Assembly (NCBI GenBank): GCA_937915865.1
Contig: CALGIG010000054.1
Coordinates: forward strand, 1-64,000
Length of the DNA stretch: 64,000 bases
Reading direction: 5' to 3'
DNA from: an uncultured Prolixibacteraceae bacterium
GTDB taxonomy: Bacteria; Bacteroidota; Bacteroidia; Bacteroidales; Prolixibacteraceae
Every line of letters starts with the position of its first letter. Within the stretch, counting starts at the first letter, position 1. Positions 1 through 8,946 of the stretch are shown here, piece after piece. The notes under the pieces are model-generated. The model did no database searches and was not told the DNA's origin. It saw only the letters and a program-made list of their open reading frames with translations. Made by a program: the position numbers and the translations under genes.

Positions 1-31
1 AATGCTTTGTTTCAAGATGATATTGGTATTT

Positions 32-961
32 TTAAATTTTTGTCATGTACTTAGATTTCAGCATTATTTGCTGTGCAACCGGAAGAATTGGAATTCTGCA
101 TCTTGATTCAGTTTTTGTCCGGTCAAGAATGATCCAATCATTTCCATCATTACCTTTTTGAATATTTTTTGAATTCAATTTTGAAATGTCTACATAAGAT
201 AATCCCGTGTAACAAGCAAAAACAAAAATGTCACGGACTAACTGCATTCTGAGAATTGCCAGTTCTTTACTATGAATTTTTTGAACCTCCTGAAGTGTCA
301 AAAAGTCCCGATGTCCTTCACTTCTTGAAAATCTAAAGGAGCTGTAAGGGTTTCGAAGTAAATAATTCATGGCAACCGCCTGATTCAATACCTTTTTAAT
401 AATCTTATGGTAGCAAAAGGCCGTATTTGACGCCACGTGGTAAGTACTTTTCAGGTAAACATCAAAAGATTTGATCAGTTTAAAATCGAACCCGGCAACG
501 GGAATATCCTTTCGCTTTTCCTTTTTTTGCAGGAATTCTTCAAATCGGCTCCGAACCGTCCGATATTGTTTTAGGGTTAGCGGAGAATAATCACTCCCCA
601 ACGTTGCTTCTACATCTCGAATTATTGAATCAAAGACCTCTAAAAATCCCTGACCATTGCTTATACCGAGAAATTTGTCCCTGATAGCCAGAATATCAAA
701 TGGTTCCCCAATCGAATCTAATTGGTTATAGATATCAAGGATCTTACTTCGGATTTTTGTTAGCCGATTGTTGATGACCTTTATCTCTTCAGATTTGCCG
801 TCTGCAAGCTGAGCGGACTCAATCCAGGAAGATTTTTCCAGAAAAAAACCAGTGGACGCTTCAAAGCGCTGTCCACCCATCGTACACCTTAAATAAACAG
901 GAGATTTGCCGTCAGGTCTTGATTTTGACCTTCTTAATTGAAATAAAACTGAAACTCTCAT
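32..961 (-). pseudogene. Tyrosine recombinase (IntDOT-like), C-terminus missing
   Basis: Site-specific integrase of the phage-integrase family, 309 codons where relatives have about 400. An Arm-type N-terminal DNA-binding region (about residues 1-100) and a SAM-like core-binding domain (about 110-215) are complete, and the catalytic domain begins with TGLSYVDI around residue 253. In this motif the first catalytic Arg is replaced by Ser, as is known for the CTnDOT integrase branch. A stop at 32-34 removes the remaining H-x-x-R, H and Tyr nucleophile. The same frame stays open from that stop to the window edge, so an in-frame nonsense mutation is possible, but the edge prevents a decision. Probably an inactivated integrase of an older element to the left. 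An inverted repeat lies immediately upstream of its start. Confidence 0.75.
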
Positions 962-964
962 AAT

Positions 965-991
965 CCTATTTTACAATATTACTAAAATAGG
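965..991. promoter_or_regulatory. Inverted repeat in front of the left integrase
   Basis: Nine-base arms, CCTATTTTA at 965-973 and TAAAATAGG at 983-991, sit directly before the start codon of the minus-strand integrase. Related GGTCCCG words recur at about 991-997, 1097-1104 (inverted) and 1125-1131. This arrangement suggests a recombinase core or arm site, or an autoregulatory operator. Function is inferred from position only. Confidence 0.4.
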
Positions 992-1190
992 TCCCGTTTT
1001 CATCGCTAAACATACCTAAAAAGAAGTGATTTTCAGCGTATCAAAACGAACCATTTGAAACTAATTTGTATTGAATTACAGCGAGTTATAGCATAAATCG
1101 GGACCTTTCGGTAGTATGTATTACACAGGTCCCGAATTAGTCCCTTTTTTATTGATTTTTAGTGCATTTTTTGACTATTTGACAAAAATA

Positions 1191-1224
1191 AAAAGCACTT
1201 AAATCATTGAATTTAAGTGCTTTT
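1191..1224. terminator. Perfect 14-bp hairpin
   Basis: Arms AAAAGCACTTAAAT (1191-1204) and ATTTAAGTGCTTTT (1211-1224) are fully complementary around a 6-base loop. The T-rich right arm could work as a bidirectional terminator between the two integrases. A short AGTAGTCCCA word follows at about 1247, and the same word follows the hairpin near 13012-13045. Confidence 0.5.
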
Positions 1225-1293
1225 AGTTCAATTTAACTTCATTTTCAGTAGTCCCACCGGGACGGCACGTCCCGTTTTTTACTTCTAAAAGCC

Positions 1294-1323
1294 TTGTAAA
1301 TACTTGATATTTAACTATCTTTG
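1294..1323 (+). promoter_or_regulatory. Bacteroidota-type promoter of the integrase
   Basis: TTG at 1294-1296, 19 bases, then TATCTTTG at 1316-1323 match the Bacteroidota -33/-7 consensus (TTTG, N19, TAnnTTTG). Transcription would start near 1330 and read into the integrase at 1352. The promoter lies left of the 14-bp repeat at 1338-1351, so formally outside the element that the integrase is thought to mobilise. Confidence 0.6.
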
Positions 1324-1337
1324 CAGGGGTACAAAAA

Positions 1338-1351
1338 AGGGGTACAATTTT
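1338..1351. repeat. Putative attL core (14-bp direct repeat, left copy)
   Basis: AGGGGTACAATTTT immediately precedes the integrase ATG at 1352. A second, partial copy (CAGGGGTACAA) lies just to the left at 1324-1334, so the left side holds two tandem GGGGTACAA units. Confidence 0.55.
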
Positions 1352-2842
1352 ATGGCAAAGATAGTAAGAACAACTGCATGGTTGCGACCATATAAAAGCA
1401 AACAAGGTCACCAAATTTTTATTCGTGTACGAATTCGAGATGGATTTGAGACTGAAATCCCTGTATATGATTATATCAATGACACAAAGCTACCTATTAG
1501 CGTTAAAAAAGAAAACTGGAGTAAAGGCACAATTACTGGCGGTTCATATCACATTAGCATTCGTGCCATAAATAGATTGATTTCGGACGTTGAATACCGA
1601 GTAAAAGATGCTGTATTTGAATTACTGGAAAGAAATGCACCTATAACCCGTGAAAATATTATTCGACTGGCATATATTAATCAGGATAATGCTGCAATTG
1701 ATGAAAAAAGAATTGAAAGCGGTGAGTTAATCGTTAATGACGAAGGTGGAGCATTTGCCAGCCAAGCAGAATTTAATGAATATATAGCAGAAAGCAGTGA
1801 CCCCAAATTTGATAGAATTAAAAAGGCTTTAGGAATTACCTCCAAAGAATATATTTTGGATTATTGGGATGATTTTATTCGTGATTTTGCCGCTGATTCT
1901 TATAATCTTGGGAAACATGCTATCGTGGAATATATTGAAAAAACTGGTGACAATTGCCGTGTTGCGGATTTTTCTGAAGCTTGGTTAAAGCGGTATTTTA
2001 CCTACATCATAAAACATGGATATTCACTAAAAAAAGATGGTAGTGATAGAAAAAGTTATTCAATATCAACCATAAACAAATACCTAAAACATCTGAAAAG
2101 TTTCGGCAAATACCTTTTTAAAGAAATCAAAGTGCTTTCAAATGAAGAATACAGTAGGTTTTTACTAAAAGATTCATCTAAAAAGAAATCACTAATTAAA
2201 TATAGTGCAGACCCATACATCAATACACACTCTCTATATAAGAGCGAATTTGATTGGTTTTTTGCCTATGAATTTGACGACAAACAACATGAATTAGCTA
2301 GAGATATGTTTGTAATTCAAACTTGGCTAGGCGGACTCCGACAATCTGACTTATATAAATTGACAGCCAATAATATACAAAGAGATGGAAGTGGTGAATA
2401 TCGTATTTGGTTCAGTCAGCAAAAGACTAATGATAACGTTTTTAACGTAGTTAATAAGAACTATTTGCAACCAATGTTTGATAAATACAATGGCGGCTTG
2501 CCAGTGTTCTTAAAAGTAAATGATTACAACAAAATATTAAAAACTGCTGCTGAAAAGGCGGGTTTAAAGCGCAAAATAAGTTTCACATTCGAGGATTCTA
2601 ATGCTCAGGGTGCAATAATTACGTGGCATCCGATCCATGAGAAAATCTGTAATAAATGGGCAAGAAATTGTGTGGTTTCTATTTTAGCTGAATTAGGTTA
2701 TCCAGATGATAGAATTGCAGCAATAACGGGTCACCGTGATTTGGAAATGATAAAACACTACAAGCAAATTCATAAAAAAGACGTGAAAGTTATGCTTGAT
2801 GAAGTTAAACCCGAAACCATTGAGAAACTTGAAACAAACTAA
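1352..2842 (+). CDS. Tyrosine recombinase / integrase of the 11.7-kb element
   Basis: A 496-residue integrase. The reading frame is open from 1304, but the ATG at 1352 is preferred because the promoter puts the transcript start near 1330. The N-terminal half carries Arm and core-binding domains. The catalytic domain shows GGLRQSDL (first catalytic Arg, about residue 330), a WHPIH...WARN box (H and second Arg) and ITGHRDLEMIKHY (His and Tyr nucleophile, about residue 470). All key residues appear intact, so it should be active. Its stop overlaps that of the convergent gene at 2839. It is the likely enzyme for integration and excision at the flanking 14-bp repeat. Confidence 0.85.
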   Translation: MAKIVRTTAWLRPYKSKQGHQIFIRVRIRDGFETEIPVYDYINDTKLPISVKKENWSKGTITGGSYHISIRAINRLISDVEYRVKDAVFELLERNAPITRENIIRLAYINQDNAAIDEKRIESGELIVNDEGGAFASQAEFNEYIAESSDPKFDRIKKALGITSKEYILDYWDDFIRDFAADSYNLGKHAIVEYIEKTGDNCRVADFSEAWLKRYFTYIIKHGYSLKKDGSDRKSYSISTINKYLKHLKSFGKYLFKEIKVLSNEEYSRFLLKDSSKKKSLIKYSADPYINTHSLYKSEFDWFFAYEFDDKQHELARDMFVIQTWLGGLRQSDLYKLTANNIQRDGSGEYRIWFSQQKTNDNVFNVVNKNYLQPMFDKYNGGLPVFLKVNDYNKILKTAAEKAGLKRKISFTFEDSNAQGAIITWHPIHEKICNKWARNCVVSILAELGYPDDRIAAITGHRDLEMIKHYKQIHKKDVKVMLDEVKPETIEKLETN

Positions 2843-3378
2843 AATTGCTGGGTTAATTCATCCCAATTATTCAGGTATTTCGAATAATCCCATTCCATAC
2901 CATCAGCCATTCGTCCGCCAATCTCATTGCTCAGATAATACCATTCACCTTCTATGCTAATGTTAGTGGTGTCATAAACTTTTCGGTCAAATAACAACCA
3001 TAGTGTCATTTCGGTCTTTCCGGCAGCAGAAATCCGGTTTAGTGCTATAAATCGTGATCTTAGAACCTCATCACTAACAATCACAAATTCAGAATCATTT
3101 TTCATCGCATTAACGAATGCGAATATGTAAAAGTTAAAGTGTTCTTCCCATTTAGGAATAGTGAAATTGAAGTGACCAATACTTTCTGGTTCATTGCCGT
3201 TATGACTTCCATGAAAGACTGGATTAATTTTGGTTGAGCAAATTAACTGCACTGATACGATTCTACTGCTATCATCATTTTTGATCAAGATATAGTGATT
3301 ATTTCGATGAAAGTAAACACTAAGACCGTGTTCTTTTATTGCTTGCAAAAAGGCTGTTTTGTGCAATTTGTTATTCAT
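2839..3378 (-). CDS. Hypothetical protein, 179 aa
   Basis: No family recognised. A soluble protein without signal peptide or membrane segment, rich in aromatic residues, with YFHRNNHYILIKND near the N-terminus and a WDYSKYLNNW stretch at the C-terminus. Its stop overlaps that of the convergent integrase by a few bases. The upstream region (3379-3695) contains a GC-rich hairpin cluster that may control it. Its place beside the integrase suggests accessory or cargo status; no function can be given. Confidence 0.6.
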   Translation of the reverse strand: MNNKLHKTAFLQAIKEHGLSVYFHRNNHYILIKNDDSSRIVSVQLICSTKINPVFHGSHNGNEPESIGHFNFTIPKWEEHFNFYIFAFVNAMKNDSEFVIVSDEVLRSRFIALNRISAAGKTEMTLWLLFDRKVYDTTNISIEGEWYYLSNEIGGRMADGMEWDYSKYLNNWDELTQQF

Positions 3379-3615
3379 GTGTGATTCCTTCGTTCGAACA
3401 GCAAAAATAGCTATAACTGGCTTATTTTAGTGATTTAACGTATTATGTAGGTTTATTGTAACAATAGATGTTATTCCATTGAATTATAATTTTTTATAAA
3501 AATTTATAAAACAAGGATTTATTGAAACCAGAAAAAATTTTTCAGAATTTTTTGAAGTTCGGAATTTATGAAAAAAATGAAATATCTATGTGATTCGACA
3601 ACTGTATGACCCACG

Positions 3616-3660
3616 CCCCTGATGGGGGTATGCCCCCCTATCAGGGGACTAGGGGCATAC
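3616..3660. promoter_or_regulatory. Mutually exclusive GC-rich hairpins
   Basis: In an otherwise very AT-rich 317-bp intergenic stretch (3379-3695) sits CCCCTGATGGGGG...ATCAGGGG (3616-3647, imperfect palindrome). A second perfect stem overlaps it: GTATGCCCC at 3628-3636 pairs with GGGGCATAC at 3652-3660. The two stems share bases, so only one can form at a time. Nothing else was identified in this intergenic stretch. The cluster could be a terminator for the XRE gene, an attenuator for the 179-aa gene, or a protein-binding site. Confidence 0.45.
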
Positions 3661-3695
3661 TCGAATGACGTACAATTAATATCCATCTTCGAAGA

Positions 3696-3914
3696 TTAAT
3701 CAATATCTATTAATTCGGAAATCTTAACTTCAAGTGCTTGACTAATCTTATAGAGCGTATAAATAGTTGGGTTTGTTCTTCCAGCCTCTATTCTGGACAT
3801 GTTGCCTTTCTCAAAGTTACACATGGCAGCCAAAACTTGCTGTGAAATCCCTTTCGATTCACGAAGCTGCCTTATTCGATTACCAACATTTATTTGAATT
3901 TGCTCTTTTTTCAT
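3696..3914 (-). CDS. XRE-family transcriptional regulator, 72 aa
   Basis: Single-domain Cro/CI-type helix-turn-helix protein. The HTH spans about residues 10-65 with the recognition region GISQQVLAAM...GNMSRIEAGRTNPT, and a short C-terminal helix ends in ISELIDID. Its length is normal for stand-alone XRE regulators. A perfect GTTGTCA/TGACAAC palindrome lies three bases upstream of the start codon with a third half-site 40 bp further, which suggests autorepression. It probably controls the 179-aa gene, itself, or the divergent secreted protein gene. Confidence 0.8.
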   Translation of the reverse strand: MKKEQIQINVGNRIRQLRESKGISQQVLAAMCNFEKGNMSRIEAGRTNPTIYTLYKISQALEVKISELIDID

Positions 3915-3916
3915 TG

Positions 3917-3980
3917 GTTGTCATTCCTGACAACTAAGATTTTGTTTTATATTTGCTAGTAGGTTATCATATATGACAAC
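3917..3980. promoter_or_regulatory. Likely operator of the XRE regulator
   Basis: GTTGTCA (3917-3923) and TGACAAC (3928-3934) form a perfect 7-bp palindrome directly upstream of the XRE start codon. A further TGACAAC half-site is at 3974-3980. Repeated half-sites next to an XRE gene are the usual arrangement for autoregulation; binding is inferred. Confidence 0.5.
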
Positions 3981-4160
3981 AATGAAGTGTTGAAATTTAG
4001 GACTAATCATTCCATTGTTTAGTCATTTCTTATTAAATTTGAACATCACATAATAATATTTACCATCCTATTTTGGTAATGGATTAACGTATTCGAAATA
4101 AAAAATTTCAAAATGAGTCCTGATTGATTTGACTATCAGACAAGAAAAAATTAAACCTAT

Positions 4161-7100
4161 ATGAAAATTAAACTTTTATTTATTGGCTTGGCATTCTCAC
4201 TTTTAGTTAAAGCGCAAACGCCACAATCCTATACAACGTTTCAGGGTGAAACCTCAAATTTATACAAGTATGAGGGTAAAAAAACAATGCTTCTCGCAAA
4301 ATCTAATTCATTAGATGCTACAATAATGAAGAAATGGACTGATGCAATGGATGGAGCATATAACTTTTATAATCAATGTACAGGTCGAGAACCAGATTTT
4401 TTACCATCAACATACATCAACCAGAAAAGTACTATTGCCAGTGCTGACCCTACCTGCGGGGCAGGTTGTGGTTATTTGGGTGCTACCGGAATTGAGTTGC
4501 TGGATGTATATTTTGACCAATGTTATACATCTTTAAAATTCGACAACAAATACGAACAGATAACCTTTTATGAAATGGGGCGAAATTTTTGGTTCTACGG
4601 CAATAAACTTGCCTATACCAACGACCCAATTACTACTGGTTACGCTGTATTTATGCGTTTTATGTCGATGAAATATCTTGGATTTGATGGCAACCCTTCC
4701 CACGTTGAGTTTGTAAATCAGATTCGGGGATTAAGAGCTACTTATTTGGCGAACACCTCTTTAAATTGGTCAAATACTTTAGGTGTTGGGCAAGGAGTTC
4801 CAGGTTCTTCATGGAGTGCTGCCGATTTATTTGCTTCATTCTGTTTTTACTTAGAAGAAACCTATGGCTGGCAATGGCTGCAAAATGTTTGGAAATATGC
4901 AGCACTACGCCCAGATAGAGTTACTACGCAAGATGCAGTTGATAATTTTGTAATTGCATCTTCGCAAGCGGCAAATAAAAATTTGGTCTCACTATTTCAA
5001 GAATGGCGATGGACTGTTTCGCAATCTGCAATTGACTATATCAATTCATTAGGATTGGGTAAACCAACATTTTATCTGGATTACAATGGCATAACTGTTA
5101 AGTGTATAAATTGTGTTGCTGGCGATAAAGGAAAAATAGGAGATGTTATGTATGAAGCCGTTGATCGAGATTTATTGATTAAAAGACGGGATGAAGGTGT
5201 TGATTTGTCGAAAGTTTGTACCAGTCTTGTAACGGATATGACAGAGATATTTAAAGATGCAACGTCATTTAATCAGGATATAAGTTCTTGGGACGTAAGC
5301 AATGTGACAGATATGAAATTCATGTTTAGCGGTGCTTCTGCATTTAATCAAAACATTGGCTCATGGAACGTAAGCAACGTAACAAATATGAAGTCCGCCT
5401 TTAATGGTGCTGCTAAATTTAATCAACCAATTGGTTCTTGGGATGTAAGAAAGGCGGTAAACATGAATTCGATGTTTAGTGGTGCTTCTGCATTCAATCA
5501 ACCTATTGATTCATGGGACGTGAGTAATGTTACGGATATAAGTTCCTTGTTTGCAGGTGCTAAAGCTTTTAATCAAAATATCAGCAGTTGGGATGTAAGC
5601 AAAGTGACTGATATGGAATCTGTTTTTAATGGTGCTTCTGTATTTAATCAGCCAATTGGTTCTTGGGATGTTAGTAGCGTAACAAATATGACTAAGATGT
5701 TTTATGGTGCTACGGCTTTTAATCAAGATTTAAAAAGCAGTTGGTGTGTTTCTAACATTTTAGCTGAACCTGAATACTTCTCGACTAATTCGGCATTAAC
5801 TGCATTAAACAAACCTGTTTGGGGGCATTGTCCGCAAACTTATGTTCCAGACGATAATTTTGAACAGGCATTGATAGATTTGGGCTATGATTCAGGTACT
5901 TTGGACAATTATGTGAAAACCGTTAAAATTAAAAAGATTACAACCCTTGATGTTTCGAAAAAGAATATCGCTGATTTAAAGGGAATTGAAGATTTTTCCA
6001 GCCTTAGTAAATTAGAATGTTACACAAACCAATTAACCAGTTTGGATTTTACCCACAATACCGAATTAAGATACATAGATTGTCAAGAAAATAAGCTGAC
6101 CAGCTTGGATGTTAGCAAAAATACAGCATTGGCAATTTTAGATTGTCAATTAAATCAGTTAACAAGTTTGGATGTTAGCAAAAATACTTTCCTTACAAAT
6201 TTGACCTGTGGCAAAAACCCTTTATCGAATCTTGATGTAAGCCCAAACATAAACTTAACTGGTTTAGATTGTCAAGACACCAAATTAACAAGTCTGGATG
6301 TTTCTTTAAATCCGAAATTAAGGGGACTTCTTTGTAATTATATCCATAACTTAACAAGTTTAGACCTAAGCAAAAACAAATATCTAAATTATCTCAATTG
6401 CGAGAATAATAAATTATCGAAATTAGATGTTAGTCAACAAGGTTCTTTTTTGATTTGGTTAAACTGTGGGTTCAATTCATTGGCGAATATTGACGTAAGT
6501 CAAAATACAAAATTGGAGCATTTCTATTGCTGGAATAATAGACTGACAAAGCTCGATATTAGCCAGAATAAAGCACTTACATATTTAGGATGCGAAAATA
6601 ACCAACTTACTTTTGAGAGCCTTGAACCTGCTATTGGTATAGGAAACTTTACTTATTCGCCACAAGATAGCATTGGAACGGCACAATCTGTTTCTAAAAC
6701 AAAAGGAGAAAGTTATAGCTACAATTTAAATGTTGGTGGGGAACACAACATTTATCAATGGTATAAAGATGATGTATTGCTTTCATCGCAAACATTTGCA
6801 ACATTAAACCTGCCAAGCCTAAAATTAGAAGATGCTGGTGTATATCGTTGCGAAGTAACAAATTCGGTGGTGACTGGATTAAAGCTAAAATCCAGAAAAA
6901 TTTCTTTGAAGGTTAATTGGTTAACACATGCAAATGGTGACGGGATATACGATACAAGTGATAAAATTAGTGTTTATCCTAATCCGACTATTGACATTTT
7001 ATTCATTGAAGCAAATACATCCGGTGAAGTTTCAATATATGATTTGGATGGAAAATTGATTATGAAAAAGCAAATCGAAAATGCTAAAAACGAAATCAAT

Positions 7101-7184
7101 GTGTCGTCTTTAACTACTGGCTCTTATGTGCTAAAATTCCTGTATAACAATGGTTATAAGACAACTAAATTTGTAAAGCATTAA
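4161..7184 (+). CDS. Secreted BspA/LRR surface protein with T9SS sorting domain
   Basis: A 1007-aa exported protein. A signal peptide (about 1-18) is followed by a globular region (about 20-310) that resembles secreted zinc-peptidase-like proteins, but where HExxH would be expected it reads FYEMGRNFW, so catalysis is doubtful. About residues 360-540 hold BspA-type (DUF285) repeats of about 30 residues with the pattern FNQ-x-I-x-SWDVSNVT-x-M. About 560-840 hold short leucine-rich repeats with LTSLDVSKN. An Ig-like segment (about 850-930) precedes a type A T9SS C-terminal domain beginning VYPNP and ending in FVKH. The protein would be secreted by type IX secretion and displayed for adhesion or binding. 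The repeats are internally duplicated and likely recombinogenic. It is unusual cargo for a small integrative element. Confidence 0.85.
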   Translation: MKIKLLFIGLAFSLLVKAQTPQSYTTFQGETSNLYKYEGKKTMLLAKSNSLDATIMKKWTDAMDGAYNFYNQCTGREPDFLPSTYINQKSTIASADPTCGAGCGYLGATGIELLDVYFDQCYTSLKFDNKYEQITFYEMGRNFWFYGNKLAYTNDPITTGYAVFMRFMSMKYLGFDGNPSHVEFVNQIRGLRATYLANTSLNWSNTLGVGQGVPGSSWSAADLFASFCFYLEETYGWQWLQNVWKYAALRPDRVTTQDAVDNFVIASSQAANKNLVSLFQEWRWTVSQSAIDYINSLGLGKPTFYLDYNGITVKCINCVAGDKGKIGDVMYEAVDRDLLIKRRDEGVDLSKVCTSLVTDMTEIFKDATSFNQDISSWDVSNVTDMKFMFSGASAFNQNIGSWNVSNVTNMKSAFNGAAKFNQPIGSWDVRKAVNMNSMFSGASAFNQPIDSWDVSNVTDISSLFAGAKAFNQNISSWDVSKVTDMESVFNGASVFNQPIGSWDVSSVTNMTKMFYGATAFNQDLKSSWCVSNILAEPEYFSTNSALTALNKPVWGHCPQTYVPDDNFEQALIDLGYDSGTLDNYVKTVKIKKITTLDVSKKNIADLKGIEDFSSLSKLECYTNQLTSLDFTHNTELRYIDCQENKLTSLDVSKNTALAILDCQLNQLTSLDVSKNTFLTNLTCGKNPLSNLDVSPNINLTGLDCQDTKLTSLDVSLNPKLRGLLCNYIHNLTSLDLSKNKYLNYLNCENNKLSKLDVSQQGSFLIWLNCGFNSLANIDVSQNTKLEHFYCWNNRLTKLDISQNKALTYLGCENNQLTFESLEPAIGIGNFTYSPQDSIGTAQSVSKTKGESYSYNLNVGGEHNIYQWYKDDVLLSSQTFATLNLPSLKLEDAGVYRCEVTNSVVTGLKLKSRKISLKVNWLTHANGDGIYDTSDKISVYPNPTIDILFIEANTSGEVSIYDLDGKLIMKKQIENAKNEINVSSLTTGSYVLKFLYNNGYKTTKFVKH

Positions 7185-7197
7185 AAAGAAAAATTCG

Positions 7198-7273
7198 AAC
7201 AGACTATCTTAGTAATATTCATACGTCCAATTCATTATAAATTTTGGCTTGTTTTTATATAAGATAGTCTGTT
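7198..7273. terminator. 14-bp inverted repeat between convergent genes
   Basis: AACAGACTATCTTA at 7198-7211 is the exact reverse complement of TAAGATAGTCTGTT at 7260-7273, leaving a 48-base loop. It spans the junction of two convergent genes and overlaps the 3' end of the minus-strand one. The long loop makes a normal intrinsic terminator less certain. Confidence 0.35.
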
Positions 7274-8207
7274 TTGTTATATTACCATAAGAATCATATT
7301 CATTTTGGCATGAATCTGTTTTTTCCCCTTTTGAATCAAAAAAGCTAGAAAAATTTCCGGCTTCATCGAATGTGATGTTATATAAGGGGTAATACTTTGG
7401 ATTATATACCTTTATTTCAGATAAAGACCCGATTTCACGATAAATACATTTCTTATATGGACTTTTCTTTGAATTGTAGTAGTTTATGCCAACCACGTTT
7501 CCATTAGTATTGTATTCCATAGTCCAAGGGAAAAATCTTCGAGAAAATTTATCATTCTTGTTAACAATTCGATTACCATTTTCGTCATATTTATATAAAC
7601 CAATTATTTTTCCCTTCGAATTAACTGATTTAACCTCGTTGCATTTTCCGTGGGGGTTATAACTAAAGGAATTATTTTCTATTAATTCAAGGTTTGAGTT
7701 GTAAGTACTTAATTCGATTATTCTACCAATAGTATCATATTTGAAGCTGTTTTTAGTTCTTAATTTATTCTCAGGATAGAAATAGTTCGTTTCAAGTAAG
7801 TTTCTATTTAAGTCATATTTAGCGGATAATCTCCCTGTTAAATTCCCTTTTATATTGAAGTGATCTTCTTCAATTGTATTTCCAAATTTGTCATGCTTGT
7901 ATATGTATTTCAAATTAGGTACTTCATAAAAACGTTCATCAATGCAAAACCAGATTTCTTCAATTTTATTTCCTGATTCATCATATTTAATCATTCTATG
8001 GTTTTGTTCATTTGGTAAGATAAAGCCCCAGATGCCAACTTTCCCGGATTTTTCTTTAGAGTAATATGGTGCTATTTCAACCTGTTTAATCTTTCCCTTG
8101 TGACCATCTGCTTCTGCATCGGTTGTTTTCCTATTTATATATTGTGCAATGCTAATATGGGAAAGCAAAACAATTAATAAGGCTGTCAAGGATGATGTTT
8201 TTCTCAT
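7209..8207 (-). CDS. Secreted YD/RHS-like repeat protein, 332 aa
   Basis: An N-terminal signal peptide (about 1-21, ending near ISIAQ) is followed by degenerate repeats of about 20-25 residues of the type KYDENGNRI, YDESGNKIEE and FDEAGNFSS. These resemble the beta-strand repeats of RHS/YD proteins and of Bacteroidota exported toxin-repeat-like proteins. No toxin domain, catalytic motif or T9SS domain follows. Probably a periplasmic or outer-membrane-associated beta-rich protein. It is convergent with the BspA-like gene, so the two secreted proteins form a cargo pair. Confidence 0.7.
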   Translation of the reverse strand: MRKTSSLTALLIVLLSHISIAQYINRKTTDAEADGHKGKIKQVEIAPYYSKEKSGKVGIWGFILPNEQNHRMIKYDESGNKIEEIWFCIDERFYEVPNLKYIYKHDKFGNTIEEDHFNIKGNLTGRLSAKYDLNRNLLETNYFYPENKLRTKNSFKYDTIGRIIELSTYNSNLELIENNSFSYNPHGKCNEVKSVNSKGKIIGLYKYDENGNRIVNKNDKFSRRFFPWTMEYNTNGNVVGINYYNSKKSPYKKCIYREIGSLSEIKVYNPKYYPLYNITFDEAGNFSSFFDSKGEKTDSCQNEYDSYGNITKQTILYKNKPKFIMNWTYEYY

Positions 8208-8313
8208 TTTATTTTATGGCTCAATAATATTTGATGTTAAATGTAATAAGAAAATCCCTTTTTAATGAAAAACCCATCAAGACAGTATTCAACTACCTAA
8301 TAGCGTATCTAAA

Positions 8314-8934
8314 TCAGGCAAATTCACCAAGCTTTCGAAGCGTATTAATGCTGGTATTGGTTATTTTCTGAATATTCCGAAGTGAGTAACCTTTTCGTAA
8401 TAACTTAATTTCTTCGACATATTCGGATTTCATATCATTGGTACTTTTCCGGTAACCTTCATTCCGTCCAACTCTGCCACCGCTGGCAATATGGTTTTTA
8501 TACCCAGATTCCATGCGTTGCTTAATGGTGGTGCGTTCCATTCGGCTAACTTCCAGTAAAATAGTAAGTAAAAATTGTGCCATTGGGTTAATGTTGCCCT
8601 GACTATCCAATGTTTCGATATTATAGTTTTTAACGAACAAACAGATTTTATGCTCATTCAGCAACTCGATAACTTTCAATGCTTCCAGCGTATTACGTCC
8701 AAGCCTACTGATTTCCAAAACCAACACTTTATCAATTTTTTCCGATTTAACAAAACTGATTAATTCCTGTATTTCTGGTCGATCTTCGTTCTTTTTTGCT
8801 CCTGATACTTTATTTGCAAATACCCTAACCACTTCCATTTGATGCGACTGTGCATAAGTAGTAAGTTCGTTTATTTGACGGTCATATTCCTGTATTTGGG
8901 TACTAACTCTGGCAAGGATACAGATTTTTAACAT
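8314..8934 (-). CDS. Serine recombinase (resolvase/invertase)
   Basis: A 206-aa protein matching small serine recombinases. The N-terminal catalytic domain has ARVSTQIQEYDRQI with the nucleophilic Ser at about residue 10 and the downstream ISRLGRNTLEAL box. A C-terminal helix-turn-helix (about 160-206) includes RKGYSLRNIQKIT and TSINTLRKLGEF. It is normal in length and apparently intact. Such enzymes resolve cointegrates or invert DNA segments. No paired res or inversion site was recognised nearby. It follows the 106-aa gene by 12 bp and is probably cotranscribed with it. Confidence 0.85.
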   Translation of the reverse strand: MLKICILARVSTQIQEYDRQINELTTYAQSHQMEVVRVFANKVSGAKKNEDRPEIQELISFVKSEKIDKVLVLEISRLGRNTLEALKVIELLNEHKICLFVKNYNIETLDSQGNINPMAQFLLTILLEVSRMERTTIKQRMESGYKNHIASGGRVGRNEGYRKSTNDMKSEYVEEIKLLRKGYSLRNIQKITNTSINTLRKLGEFA

Positions 8935-8946
8935 GGCATTGCTATT

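Noticed and set aside
5240..5740. Array-like DNA repeats of about 90 bp
   Set aside because: They are coding repeats of the BspA/DUF285 domain (FNQ-x-I-x-SWDVSNVT), not a CRISPR array: no conserved palindromic unit and no unique spacers.
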